Source: Pseudophaeobacter leonis
Lineage (GTDB): Bacteria; Pseudomonadota; Alphaproteobacteria; Rhodobacterales; Rhodobacteraceae
Length of the DNA stretch: 44,304 bases
Assembly (NCBI RefSeq): GCF_002087335.1
Contig: NZ_MWVJ01000034.1
Location: forward strand, 1 to 44,304
Direction: 5' to 3'
Below the pieces are notes generated by a model, which made no database searches, was not told the origin of the DNA, and saw only the letters and a program-made list of their open reading frames with translations. A program made the position numbers and the translations under genes. Shown one piece after another: positions 1 to 8,266 of the stretch. The stretch's first letter is position 1; the number at the start of each line of letters is the position of its first letter.

Positions 1-14
1 GCACCATGCACATT

Positions 15-60
15 TCGGCACGAAGGGCGGAAAGCGGAAGTTCGCTGCGCTTGCGAAAGG
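15..60. repeat. Dispersed intergenic repeat, copy A (partial)
   Basis: The stretch containing CGAAGGGCGGAAAGCGGA followed by CTGCGCTTGCGAAAGG resembles the starts of two longer copies at 32260 and 36259. All three read roughly AAGGGCGGA-x-x-CGGA...GCTGC...TGCGAA. It lies upstream of the ATPase operon. Nothing else recognisable was seen in bases 1-183, and no clear promoter could be assigned. Confidence 0.5.
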
Positions 61-183
61 TTGGTCATGCGGCTACCGTCCCTCAAACTTAAATTGGTGG
101 CAAACATGTTCGCCGAGGAACTAGTGTTATGAAAATATCTCCAAAGAAATCGCAATTGGAGATGCAAAAGCTAAGGTGTCAAC

Positions 184-1569
184 ATGCTTAGAACCATGAG
201 AGTAGAGAACTTTAAGGAGTGGCGTGACACCGGACCAGTTCGCTTGGCTCCGCTGACGATCTTCTTTGGTGGAAACAGTGCTGGGAAAAGCAGTTTAGGG
301 CACCTACTTTTGGCTCTAAAGCAAACGGTTGAATCGTCAGACAGGAAACGCGCTTTCCATCTCGGGGATGACAATACCTCTATCGATTTAGGTACGTTTG
401 AGGATTGTGTCTACAATCATGACGTTGAGAGCAAAATAAGGTTCTCAATCGGTTGGAGTTTGCCTGCAACCTTGGAAGTGAGGAACTCCCTTGAGAAGAA
501 AAAGATCGGCGGGAACAAACTAAAGAAATCGGTTGAGCTTGGATCACAGGCCGCAACCGGGCAAAATCAAGTTGAAAGCTTGCGTTACAAACTTTCTGGC
601 GGCGCCGAAAACCTAAAGGTCCGCTACTTCAGGGAAAACGGAAAGCACTACTGGGAAACAGGCGACACCTATAAACTGGTCAAAACAACAGGTCGTCAAT
701 GGCCTTTAGAGGCCCCCGACAAATTTTATAGAATCTCTGACCAAAGTCGTGCAAGGTTTCAGAACGCCGAGTTCTTAACTGACTTTGCCCTGGAAACGGA
801 AGAAATGTTCTCGCAACTCTACTACTTAGGGCCTTTGAGGAAGTCTCCAAGCCGCGTATATCAATGGTCAGGGGATGCGCCAAGCTTCGTCGGGATGGAG
901 GGAGAGAATACAATTCCAGCGATCCTTTCCGCCGCTCAAAGCGGTTTGAAAATCAATAAGGGACCGAAGTCGACAAAGAGACCTTTCGATGAGTTCATCG
1001 CGTGGTGGATGAAAGAAATGGGGATTATCCATAGCTTTTCGGTCAAGCCACTATCGGAGGGTCGGAAAGAGTATGAAGTTCTTGTAAAAACTCACCCAGA
1101 TAGTTCTGAAGTAAAAATCACTGATGTTGGTTTCGGAGTTTCGCAAGTTCTACCAGCTTTGGTTCAAGCGTTCTATTGCCAACCTAATTCAACTGTATGG
1201 ATGGAGCAGCCAGAAATTCACTTACACCCTCAGGTGCAGGCTGAACTCGCAGATGCCCTCATATCTGCGACTAAGTCAGTTCAAGATGGAAAGCCGCGAA
1301 ACACACAATTGATCATTGAAAGCCATTCAGAGCATTTATTGCAACGAGTTCAACGAAGGATTGCTGAAGGTGAACTTCTGCCAGATGATGTTGCTGTTTA
1401 TTTTTGCAAAAGATCTAAGTCTGGCGCAGAGCTGGAGGAACTTAAAATCGACGATTTTGGGGAAATTAGTAATTGGCCTGATGGATTTTTTGGTAATGAG
1501 ATGGCTGACTTGGTTGCGCGTGTAGAAGCAGCCTCAGCGCGTAAATCTAAAGAATTCAATGATGACTAA
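184..1569 (+). CDS. AAA/ABC-type ATPase (DUF3696/AAA_15-like), first gene of ATPase-PIN-ligase operon
   Basis: This 461-residue protein starts MLRTMRVENFKEW, the N-terminal beta-strand typical of SMC/RecF/OLD-like ATPases. A Walker A motif GGNSAGKSS lies at residues 29-37. The C-terminal third carries a Walker B-like VWMEQPEIHLHP stretch and a following IIESHSEHLL switch segment, the order seen in DUF3696 and AAA_15/AAA_21 proteins. I see no Toprim or other nuclease domain in it, so it probably acts as a sensor or motor for a partner. The next gene starts before this stop codon (ATGATGACTAA overlap), so the two are translationally coupled. ATPases of this type paired with a separate effector are common in defence systems (PARIS, Septu). 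That role is inferred here, not shown. Confidence 0.85.
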   Translation: MLRTMRVENFKEWRDTGPVRLAPLTIFFGGNSAGKSSLGHLLLALKQTVESSDRKRAFHLGDDNTSIDLGTFEDCVYNHDVESKIRFSIGWSLPATLEVRNSLEKKKIGGNKLKKSVELGSQAATGQNQVESLRYKLSGGAENLKVRYFRENGKHYWETGDTYKLVKTTGRQWPLEAPDKFYRISDQSRARFQNAEFLTDFALETEEMFSQLYYLGPLRKSPSRVYQWSGDAPSFVGMEGENTIPAILSAAQSGLKINKGPKSTKRPFDEFIAWWMKEMGIIHSFSVKPLSEGRKEYEVLVKTHPDSSEVKITDVGFGVSQVLPALVQAFYCQPNSTVWMEQPEIHLHPQVQAELADALISATKSVQDGKPRNTQLIIESHSEHLLQRVQRRIAEGELLPDDVAVYFCKRSKSGAELEELKIDDFGEISNWPDGFFGNEMADLVARVEAASARKSKEFNDD

Positions 1570-2092
1570 AGTAGTTATCGACACAAACGTAATCTTGACG
1601 GCAAGTGGTCAACATGAGGGTGTCTCACCAGAATGCGTAGCCAATTGCTCGCAGCAACTCTTTTCTGTAATGAAATCGTCCGTTGTGATCATCGATGACG
1701 GTTATGAAATCCTCAAGGAATATCAAAACAAAACTATGCCTTCTAAAGGAAAGGCGGTTGGGGGTGTTTTTCTTAAATGGCTTCTAAACAATTCGACCAA
1801 CGTAAGACATTGCCGACAGGTTCCGCTCACTCGGGGTCCATGCCCTGACACATATGTCGAATTTCCGGACCAAGTGCTTCAAGATGAATTTGACCCACCA
1901 GATCGAAAATTTGTTGCAGTTGCAGGAGCGGACGGTTGTGACCCCAAGGTAATTCAGGCAGCCGATTGCAAGTGGCTCAACTGGAATGTTCGCCTGAAGG
2001 CGGCGGGTATCGACGTCGAATATATTTGCCCAGATGATATCTGCCGCTTCTATTCTAATAAGTTCCCCAATCAAACTGTACCAGTTTTTTGA
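1559..2092 (+). CDS. PIN-domain nuclease-like protein
   Basis: The 177-residue product begins MMTKVVIDTNVIL, the first strand of PIN domains with its catalytic Asp (D8). Further acidic residues occur where PIN nucleases need them: E50 or E54, D115 in PPDRKF, and D136 in IQAADCKWL. The C-terminal GIDVEYICPDDI resembles the last strand of the fold. PIN domains are Mg-dependent ribonucleases that often cut tRNA, rRNA or mRNA. It is longer than VapC toxins and no antitoxin-sized gene precedes it, so its control probably falls to the upstream ATPase. ATG codons at 1559 and 1562 are both possible; both overlap the ATPase stop. The stop at 2092 overlaps the start of the ligase gene. Confidence 0.75.
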   Translation: MMTKVVIDTNVILTASGQHEGVSPECVANCSQQLFSVMKSSVVIIDDGYEILKEYQNKTMPSKGKAVGGVFLKWLLNNSTNVRHCRQVPLTRGPCPDTYVEFPDQVLQDEFDPPDRKFVAVAGADGCDPKVIQAADCKWLNWNVRLKAAGIDVEYICPDDICRFYSNKFPNQTVPVF

Positions 2093-2772
2093 TGCCCGAT
2101 TTTTTTAAGTTTCCTTCGACCATACATTTGACGGCCAGCCCCTCGGTTTCACGGCAAGACAAAGTCATGTCAGCCGAAGAGCAACAGGCTTTCTTAAAGA
2201 ACGACCTCATAGTCGAGGAGAAGTTAGATGGAGCCAACATAGGCATCTCAAGAGCACCAAATGGTAAACTCCGTGTCCAAAACCGTGGAAGCTACCTAGC
2301 TGCACCTTACCGTGGGCAATTCTCACGCTTGCCTTCCTGGCTGGCTATGAATTCTGACAGACTGCAAGAAGTGTTGCCGAAAAAAGTAATTCTGTTTGGT
2401 GAGTGGTGCGCTGCCAAACATTCGATCGAATACTCTTCGTTGCCTGATCTTTTTCTTCTCTTTGATGTGTATGACTTAAAAGAGAAGCGTTTTTGGAGTG
2501 TGCTTCGGCGAAACGTTCTGGCCTCCTCGGCTGGGTTGCAGACAGTCCCAAAAGTGGACATCGAGGACGCTAGTTTGATCAAATTGATTGAGTGCTTAGA
2601 GCTAAAACAAAGTAAATACTCCAATGAGAGATTGGAAGGGTTTGTTTTAAGAAATGACAGCCACTCATGGAATATCGGACGGGCGAAACTTGTAAGGCAT
2701 GACTTTACTCAATCCATCGAAGAACATTGGTCCAAAAAGCATCTAACTTGGAACAGATTAGCTGGCTCATAG
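2092..2772 (+). CDS. Compact RNA ligase (nucleotidyltransferase superfamily)
   Basis: The 226-residue protein carries the ordered motifs of ATP-dependent RNA/DNA ligases: motif I EKLDGAN with nucleotidyl-accepting K44, a motif Ia-like QNRGSY at 64-69, motif III LFGEWCA (E104) followed by FLLFDVYD, motif IV EGFVLR (182-187), and motif V AKLVR with K199. Only about 27 residues follow motif V, so there is no OB-fold or large C-terminal domain; this points to a short RNA_ligase (Rnl2-like) enzyme rather than a DNA ligase. The ATG overlaps the PIN gene stop (TGATG), implying coupled translation; an upstream in-frame TTG at 2089 is less likely. Its operon partners suggest that it reseals ends made by the PIN nuclease or by an invader's ribotoxin. 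That is inference. Confidence 0.85.
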   Translation: MPDFFKFPSTIHLTASPSVSRQDKVMSAEEQQAFLKNDLIVEEKLDGANIGISRAPNGKLRVQNRGSYLAAPYRGQFSRLPSWLAMNSDRLQEVLPKKVILFGEWCAAKHSIEYSSLPDLFLLFDVYDLKEKRFWSVLRRNVLASSAGLQTVPKVDIEDASLIKLIECLELKQSKYSNERLEGFVLRNDSHSWNIGRAKLVRHDFTQSIEEHWSKKHLTWNRLAGS

Positions 2773-2793
2773 CCCACAAGTTGGGCTTTTTTT
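2771..2793 (+). terminator. Intrinsic terminator of the ATPase-PIN-ligase operon
   Basis: A 6-bp stem AGCCCA/TGGGCT with a five-base loop runs directly into seven T residues. The stem begins inside the ligase stop codon, so the operon ends immediately after its third gene. Confidence 0.85.
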
Positions 2794-2867
2794 GGCTGCG
2801 ATGCAGCACTCCATGTTTTCGCAAGTCCGCTTTGGGCCGTTCCTGTAGCCGCAGCTACTGCACCTGC

Positions 2868-2924
2868 CCCCTTTGGCATGGGCCTGCACGGGCTGGAACC
2901 GGTCATCAGCCCCTGCCAAAGGGG
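2868..2924. repeat. 11-bp inverted repeat between convergent genes
   Basis: CCCCTTTGGCA at 2868-2878 is perfectly complementary to TGCCAAAGGGG at 2914-2924, with a 35-base spacer. It lies at the convergent end of the ligase operon and the resolvase gene. It may be a transcription barrier or a remnant of a mobile element end; no T-tract follows it. Confidence 0.5.
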
Positions 2925-3547
2925 CGAATATTTTGCTGCAATGGGAAGTGGCTCGCTAGACTAGGACTGATTTTAGCTCCTATGCGGTGCAATGTTCTAT
3001 AGATTGTTGGCCTGGAGACCGCGAACAGCTCAGCCAGATCGCTGACAGAATACTCGCCGGTTGCATGCATGCGGCCAAGTTCTCTTTGTTGCTTTTCAGA
3101 TAGTTTTGGTTGTTTCCCTCGCAATTTTCCTTTGGCTCGGGCGATGGCCATGCCTTCGCGGGTGCGCATGCGGATAAGGTCGGACTCAAATTCAGCGAAC
3201 GTGGCCAGGATGTTGAAGAACATCTTTCCCATGGGGTCTGTTGGATCATAAACAGAAACTCCCAAAGCGAGCCTCACACCTTTGGATTCAAGTTGTTCTG
3301 CTATCGCGCGGGCATCAGGGACGGACCGGGCGAGACGATCCAGCTTGGGCACGACCAATGTATCGCCTTCCCGGACAGCGGCAATGGCCTGATCAAGGCC
3401 AGGACGGTCACGATTGGTGCCGGTCAGGCCGTGGTCCGTATAAATGAGATTTTCACTCACACCCAGCTCCAAAAGAGCCTGCCTTTGTGCCGACAAATCC
3501 TGTTTTTCGGTTGAGCAGCGGGCATATCCGATGAGGGTAGTTTTCAT
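2906..3547 (-). CDS. Serine recombinase (resolvase/invertase family)
   Basis: The 213-residue protein starts MKTTLIGYARCSTEKQDL; the S12 in CSTEKQ is the catalytic serine of the resolvase/invertase family. The conserved segments PKLDRLARS and FAEFESDLIRMRTREGMAIAR fit the catalytic domain and E helix. A C-terminal helix-turn-helix (SVSDLAELFAVSRPTIYRTL) follows at about residues 160-180. The size matches small resolvases such as Tn3 TnpR. About 200 bases upstream, on the other strand, lies a Tn3-type transposase C-terminus, so this is most likely the resolvase of a decayed Tn3-family transposon. The last roughly 15 residues may be read-through into flanking DNA. Confidence 0.85.
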   Translation of the reverse strand: MKTTLIGYARCSTEKQDLSAQRQALLELGVSENLIYTDHGLTGTNRDRPGLDQAIAAVREGDTLVVPKLDRLARSVPDARAIAEQLESKGVRLALGVSVYDPTDPMGKMFFNILATFAEFESDLIRMRTREGMAIARAKGKLRGKQPKLSEKQQRELGRMHATGEYSVSDLAELFAVSRPTIYRTLHRIGAKISPSLASHFPLQQNIRPFGRG

Positions 3548-3605
3548 GTTGAAATTGTACGAATAAGGCCCCTCTTTTGCAAATCTTTCCGTACCATTTA
3601 TATGA

Positions 3606-3656
3606 GACGGATTTGAGGCCTGATTTACTGGGTTTCAATCCGTTCCCAAATCCGTC
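3606..3656. promoter_or_regulatory. Candidate resolvase (res) site
   Basis: GACGGATTTG at 3606-3615 and CAAATCCGTC at 3647-3656 form a perfect 10-bp inverted repeat about 60-110 bases upstream of the resolvase start. A further AATCCGT copy lies between them. Inverted half-sites in this position are what a Tn3-type res site contains. The assignment is by position and symmetry only. Confidence 0.4.
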
Positions 3657-3756
3657 CGTTGAGCGATCCCTTTACGGACAGTCATTTCCCCTGATCTTGG
3701 AGGGAACCACATGCCCCGCCGGATAATGTTGTCTCACCACCTGCGGGCAACGCTTC

Positions 3757-3951
3757 TTGTCTGCGCAACTCGGGCTGAAACCTGATGATCCGGTAGACTA
3801 TGCGATGTGGGAGGAAACCCACCGTGAACACCTGCTCGCCTGGCGTGAGTATTACGGATACATGATGTTCATTGGCCGAGGGTCGCACATCTCGCCACTT
3901 GGATGGGCCCACATCATTCTCACCGGCGAATACAGGTGGCTGCAAAAATGA
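3757..3951 (+). pseudogene. Tn3-family transposase C-terminal remnant
   Basis: The last residues, HISPLGWAHIILTGEYRW, match the very conserved C-terminus of Tn3-family TnpA proteins (pattern SPLGWEHINLTGDY). Everything N-terminal of roughly codon 25 is unlike TnpA, so nearly all of the about 1000-residue transposase is missing. With the resolvase at 2906-3547 it marks a collapsed Tn3-type transposon. Confidence 0.6.
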
Positions 3952-3960
3952 TCCAAGCAC

Positions 3961-3996
3961 CTTAGCGTTCTATTGGCATCAGACCCTTAATAGAAC
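3961..3996. repeat. Possible Tn3-family terminal inverted repeat
   Basis: On the minus strand, 3986-3961 reads GGGTCTGATGCC...GAACGCTAAG, which resembles a Tn3 terminal repeat that starts GGGGTCTGACGC and ends TAAG, although it is shorter. It begins ten bases after the transposase remnant, where the right end should be. GTTCTATT (3967-3974) and AATAGAAC (3989-3996) also form an 8-bp inverted repeat. I did not find the matching left end. Confidence 0.35.
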
Positions 3997-4110
3997 TGGA
4001 AATAGGCAGTCCAAAGCCGACGCCAACCGGTCTCGGTCTTGGCGGTGAGGGAGCGAATTGTGATGGCGTCGGGCATGAATTTTTAAGTCCTGATTTCTGG
4101 CGAGGTCAGC

Positions 4111-5492
4111 CTAGTTCTTGACCAAGGTGCCCTCCACCTTTTGAATGGCCATTTCCAGAATGTCGAACATTTCGTCGATCTGCTCAAGCGTGATGATCAG
4201 CGGTGGCGAGAACACCGCCATGTTGATTAAAGGACGCACGATCAGCCCCATTTCTTCGCAGGCGGCGTCAATTTGTGAGCCAATCTGACGTTCTGCCTCC
4301 AGATCTTCAGCCTGACATTCGATGCAACCCAGCAGGCCCTCACCACGGGCGTCACCGACGATGTCGTATTTCATCAATCCCGCAGGCGGGATTGGAAATG
4401 TGGTGTCACGGCGCGCACGTGCTCGAGAAGGCCTTCTTCCTCGAAGATAGAGATATTCTTCAGTGCGGCAACACAACAGACGGGATGACCGGAATAGGTG
4501 TAACCATTTGCAAAGGTCGAATCTTCTCCAAGTCCGCTCATCCGTTCCATCACCTTGTCCGAGATGATACAGGCCCCCATCGGCAGATAGCCCGAGGTAA
4601 GCCCTTTGGCGCAGGTGATCATGTCGGGCACGATGCCAAAGACCTCTTCGGAGGCAAACCAGTGACCAAGCCGTCCAAAACCGGTGACGACTTCATCGGA
4701 GATATAAAGGATATCATGGGCGCGGCAGATCTCGAGGGTGCGTTTGTGATAGCCGGGGGCCGGCACGATGACGCCGCCGGAACTCAGCACTGGCTCGGCA
4801 ATAAAGGCACCGATGTTGTCAGCCCCGACCTCAGAAATGACGGTTTCCAGATCCTGCACCTTGGCGTCGCACCATTCCTCGATGCTCATGCCTTTGGGGC
4901 GGCGATAGGGGTTCACGTCGGGCAGGAAATGCACCAGCCGGGTTTCAAAATCAAAATGACTTTTGTCGCGTTCCTTACCGGTCACCGAATGGGCCAGATA
5001 GGTGGAGCCGTGATAGCCTTTTTCCCGCGCGATGATCTTTTTCTTATTGGGGCGACCCAGGCGGTTGTTCATATACTGCATGGTGCGCAGCGCGGTATCG
5101 ACTGCGGTGGAGCCACCAGTGGTGAAGAACACGTTGTTAAGATCACCCGGCGCCAAGTCCGCCAGCTTTTTGGCCAGCACAGCCGAAGGCTCGGTCGTGT
5201 TGGTGAAGGGCGAAGTATAGGGCAGTTTCAGAACCTGGGCTGCGATGGCATCGGCCATATCGCGGCGACCATAGCCGATCTGGGTACACCACATGCCGCC
5301 GGGGCCGTCGATGTAGCGCTTGCCATTCCCGTCCCACATGTAAATGCCGTCGGCAGTGTCCACCAGCATGTTGTCGTAACCGCGCCAATCATCGGTGGCC
5401 ATCCAAGGATGGATTTGATGGGTCCGATCCCATTCCAGCAGAGTCTCTGTGTTGGGTTCATTGGAGAAGGTGCGTGTGCTCATTTTTGTCAT
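4111..5492 (-). pseudogene. Class III aminotransferase, PLP-dependent (frameshifted)
   Basis: The N-terminal about 370 residues (starting MTKMSTRTFSNEPN) and the C-terminal part (YDIVGDARGEGLLGCIEC to the stop at 4111) lie in two frames. They join near 4376-4380, where one base appears to be missing: RLR then LMKYDIVGD. Family features are clear: FFTTGGSTAVDTALR (cofactor phosphate-binding loop), EKGYHGST, ISDEVVTGFGRLG (the Asp that contacts PLP) and TCAKGLTSGYLPMGA (the Schiff-base Lys). Such enzymes transfer an amino group from an omega-amino acid, polyamine or related amine to a keto acid. It is the last gene of a minus-strand operon behind the GcvT-like gene, 16 bases away, with GGAG before its start. 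The substrate is unknown, probably the product of the upstream demethylation steps. Confidence 0.85.
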
Positions 5493-5508
5493 ACTGATAG
5501 CTCCAAAT

Positions 5509-6685
5509 CTAAAAGGGCAGGGGCGGAGTGCTGCGCGACCGAGGATTGCTCAAGAAGGGTTTGTCTTCGAACTCGACTTTCACCAGGCGTTTGTCCCACT
5601 GGCCTTCCTCGTTGACATAGACTTCGGCCCAGAGATCATCGGTGATAGTGTCGCCGTAAGGCGCTTTGAACTCGGCCAGGGCGATGTTGCGCTTTGTCGT
5701 AGGCGACCAGACGCCCGAGGTGACATGGCCGACTTCTTTCTTTTTACGATGGTAGAGAAGGGCGCCATCGGCGGGCTTAAAACCACCAATGTCGATCTTG
5801 CGCAGATGGTAGCGCAGCCCCTGTTTCTTTTGTTTTTGCAGCGCGCGGCGGCCGTTAAAGTGCCCTTTGTCAAAGGCCACCATCTTGCCAAAGCCCAGTT
5901 CCAGCGGGCTACGGCCGCGCCCCAAACGCACCGCCGTATGCACCGGTTGAAAATCTACGCCTGCGGCGATGAAGCCTGCCTCGATGCGACAGATGTTCAG
6001 AGCCTCAAAACCGATGGCGCGCAGACCCCAGTGGTCACCGGCGCCCCAAAGCCGGTCCCAGATCCAAAGCCTCGTCCCAAGGCACCCAAAGCTCAGAGCC
6101 GAGATCGCCAGTAAAGCCGGTGCGCGAGATCCACAAATCGGGTTCAATCTCGCGCCAGTCAAAAGGTTTCATATCAGCCACGGCCCCAAGCCCGGCGTCC
6201 TTCAGCAGCGAAAACGACGTCGGCCCCTGCAATGAGAGCCCGGCAATCTCGTGGCTTTCGTCGCGGATTTCGACGTCAAAACCCCAGGCTGTGTCCAGTA
6301 GCCATGTGTACATGGTCTCTTGGCAGCAGAGGCGAAAATCGGTTTCGGAGTAGCGAAAAATGGTGCCGTCATCGATCAGCAGACCCTCTTCGTCGCACCA
6401 CATGGCATAGCCGACGCGGCCATCGCGCAGCTTGGCCAGATTGCGGGTGACCAGGCGGTTCATCACCTTCAGCGCATCCGGCCCGGTGACGCGGTACTTA
6501 TGCATCGGCGAGATGTCGAACAGGGTCGACTGGTTGCGGATGGCGAAGTATTCAAACTCAATCGGGTCCAGCGTCAAGGGCGAGATATAGCCAGCCCAGT
6601 TGGTCCAGCTTTTGGCAGTGCTGATTGCTTCCAGCCGGGGCTGGAAGGGTGTCTCAATCAATCCGATGGGAACATGTTTGCTCAT
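5509..6685 (-). pseudogene. GcvT-like aminomethyltransferase / THF-dependent demethylase (frameshifted)
   Basis: The N-terminal part (MSKHVPIGLIETPFQPRL... FTGDLGSELWVP) and the C-terminal part (AGDHWGLRAIGFEALNICRIEAGF... VKVEFEDKPFL) are in different frames and meet at about 6060, where one base is missing (CTGGGAC for an expected CTGTGGGAC). Family signatures are FDISPMHKYRVTGPDAL near the N-terminus, LSLQGPTSF, TGDLGSELW and GLRAIGFEALNICRIEAGF, as in glycine-cleavage T proteins and the folate-binding half of dimethylglycine and sarcosine oxidases. The predicted full length is about 390 residues. It probably takes up one-carbon units onto tetrahydrofolate during N-demethylation. The ATG shares its A with the stop of the preceding FAD oxidoreductase gene. 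Confidence 0.85.
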
Positions 6686-8256
6686 CACAGCACCCCGTCC
6701 TTTAGTAGTTGAAAGGCCCTGTTGCGACCGGCCACGCCGGTAACATCACCGCCTGGATGGGCACCAGCGCCACAAAGATAGTAGCCCTCGGGGCCAAAGC
6801 GGTAATGGGCCGTGCCATTGGCAGGGCGCACCGTAAGGATCTGGTCGATCCCCATTTCGGCGTGATGCCAGTGACCGCCAGGAGCGCCGGTCTTAGCCTC
6901 GATATCGGCGGGACTCATCACCTGCTGCTCCATCACCAGATCGCTGATGCCGGGGGCGTATTTTTCCAGGGTCGCCAGTGTCAACGCCTGATCGCGTTGC
7001 TGTGCAGCCTCATCCCAGCCACCTTCTAGCCCGTAGGGCACAAAGCTGACCACGGCAGACAGAACATGCTGGCCATCCTTGACAATGCTTGCGTCCGTCA
7101 GCGAGGGGATCACGAGTTCGATCACCGGATCCTTGGGCAACTCGCCGTATTTCGCCGGGTTAAAAGCGCGTTCCACATAGGTGGCACTGGGGGCGATCAG
7201 TATCCGCCCTGCGGTCAAATCGGCATTTAGGCCGGTGCACTGTGGTGCTGATTTCAGCAACAGGTTCACTTTGGCTGCCGTGCCTTTGCAACGCTGGTTG
7301 CGCATGCGACGTACAGCCTCGACATCGTAATGTTCCGGCCCGGCCAGCATCATTGTTGCATTGGGCCCAGCGTTGGACAGCACTGCGCGTGCCTGCAGGC
7401 TACCGCCATCATCCAGCTCCACCCCTGCGGCGCGGTCGCCTTCGATCAGCACGCGGGCAACGCCCTTGCCAGTGAGGATCTCGACACCAGCGGCGCGGGC
7501 TGCCGCCTCAAAAGCGTTTGAAACCGCACCCATGCCCCCCATAGGCAGCTGCGCGCCGCCTCCTTGGCCCAAGCGATACATCAGGGAAAATACGGTGCCG
7601 GGCGAACGTGGACCCGCATAGGCACCGCGCACTGCGTCTGCCGCCATGGCACCGGCCAACGGGCTGTCTTCGAGGTCGTCCAAAATTAAGTCGTAGACGT
7701 TCGACAGGATCACCCGCAGGAATTCTCGCATCTCTTTTTTGCCCATGCGTTTGAGATCAAAGCCCAGTTTTGCCAGGCCCGCGAGTTCTCCCAGTGTGGC
7801 CAGGTCCATCAGACCACCCTCGAGTGCGGGGGGCGATTTGGTCGACATTTGCCCAAGCAAGGCGGCAAAACGAGTGAGACGGCTGATTAGCGCATCAAAG
7901 GCGGCGGCCTCGGGGTGCGCGGCACCTGTCGAGAGGCTCGCACTGGTGCCGCGGATGACCACATGATTACCATCTTCTTGCAGCGAGACGGTGGGTAGTT
8001 CCTTGGTCTGCAACGGCGCTTTAGCACTGCCGATGCCCAGTTCTTTGGCGACCTTGGGGTTTAGGTTGTACAGCAGATGCGCGATCTGCGCCGCCAGGGA
8101 TCCATTGGTAAAAGCTGCATTGCGGGCCATGCCGCCGCAGGTTTCGTTACGCTCAATCACGCAGACGGATTTGCCTTTGCGGGCCAGAGTGGCCGCTGCG
8201 GCCAATCCGTTATGGCCGCCACCAATCACAATGGCATCATAGGTTTTAGTGCTCAT
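6685..8256 (-). CDS. NAD(P)/FAD-dependent oxidoreductase (phytoene desaturase-like), copy 2
   Basis: The 523-residue protein starts MSTKTYDAIVIGGGHNGLAAA; the GGGHNG Rossmann loop at residues 12-17 and ERNETCGG mark the FAD-binding fold. The C-terminal YYLCGAGAHPGGDVTGVAGRN segment is the second FAD contact typical of CrtI-like flavoproteins and amine oxidases. The start at 8256 is favoured over an upstream ATG at 8277 by GAGGAGAGAG placed just before it. It lies 10 bases behind the first FAD gene. No carotenoid genes are nearby, so a role in oxidising an amine-derived substrate is more likely than desaturation of phytoene. That is inferred from context. Confidence 0.85.
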   Translation of the reverse strand: MSTKTYDAIVIGGGHNGLAAAATLARKGKSVCVIERNETCGGMARNAAFTNGSLAAQIAHLLYNLNPKVAKELGIGSAKAPLQTKELPTVSLQEDGNHVVIRGTSASLSTGAAHPEAAAFDALISRLTRFAALLGQMSTKSPPALEGGLMDLATLGELAGLAKLGFDLKRMGKKEMREFLRVILSNVYDLILDDLEDSPLAGAMAADAVRGAYAGPRSPGTVFSLMYRLGQGGGAQLPMGGMGAVSNAFEAAARAAGVEILTGKGVARVLIEGDRAAGVELDDGGSLQARAVLSNAGPNATMMLAGPEHYDVEAVRRMRNQRCKGTAAKVNLLLKSAPQCTGLNADLTAGRILIAPSATYVERAFNPAKYGELPKDPVIELVIPSLTDASIVKDGQHVLSAVVSFVPYGLEGGWDEAAQQRDQALTLATLEKYAPGISDLVMEQQVMSPADIEAKTGAPGGHWHHAEMGIDQILTVRPANGTAHYRFGPEGYYLCGAGAHPGGDVTGVAGRNRAFQLLKDGVL

Positions 8257-8266
8257 TGCTCTCTCC

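Noticed and set aside
3682..3960. Minus-strand frame of 92 codons over the Tn3 transposase remnant
   Set aside because: The opposite strand encodes the conserved TnpA C-terminus, which better explains the sequence.
4275..5615. Long plus-strand open frame over the aminotransferase gene
   Set aside because: It is the antisense shadow of a well-recognised enzyme; the translation has no family resemblance and a His/Gly-rich shadow composition.
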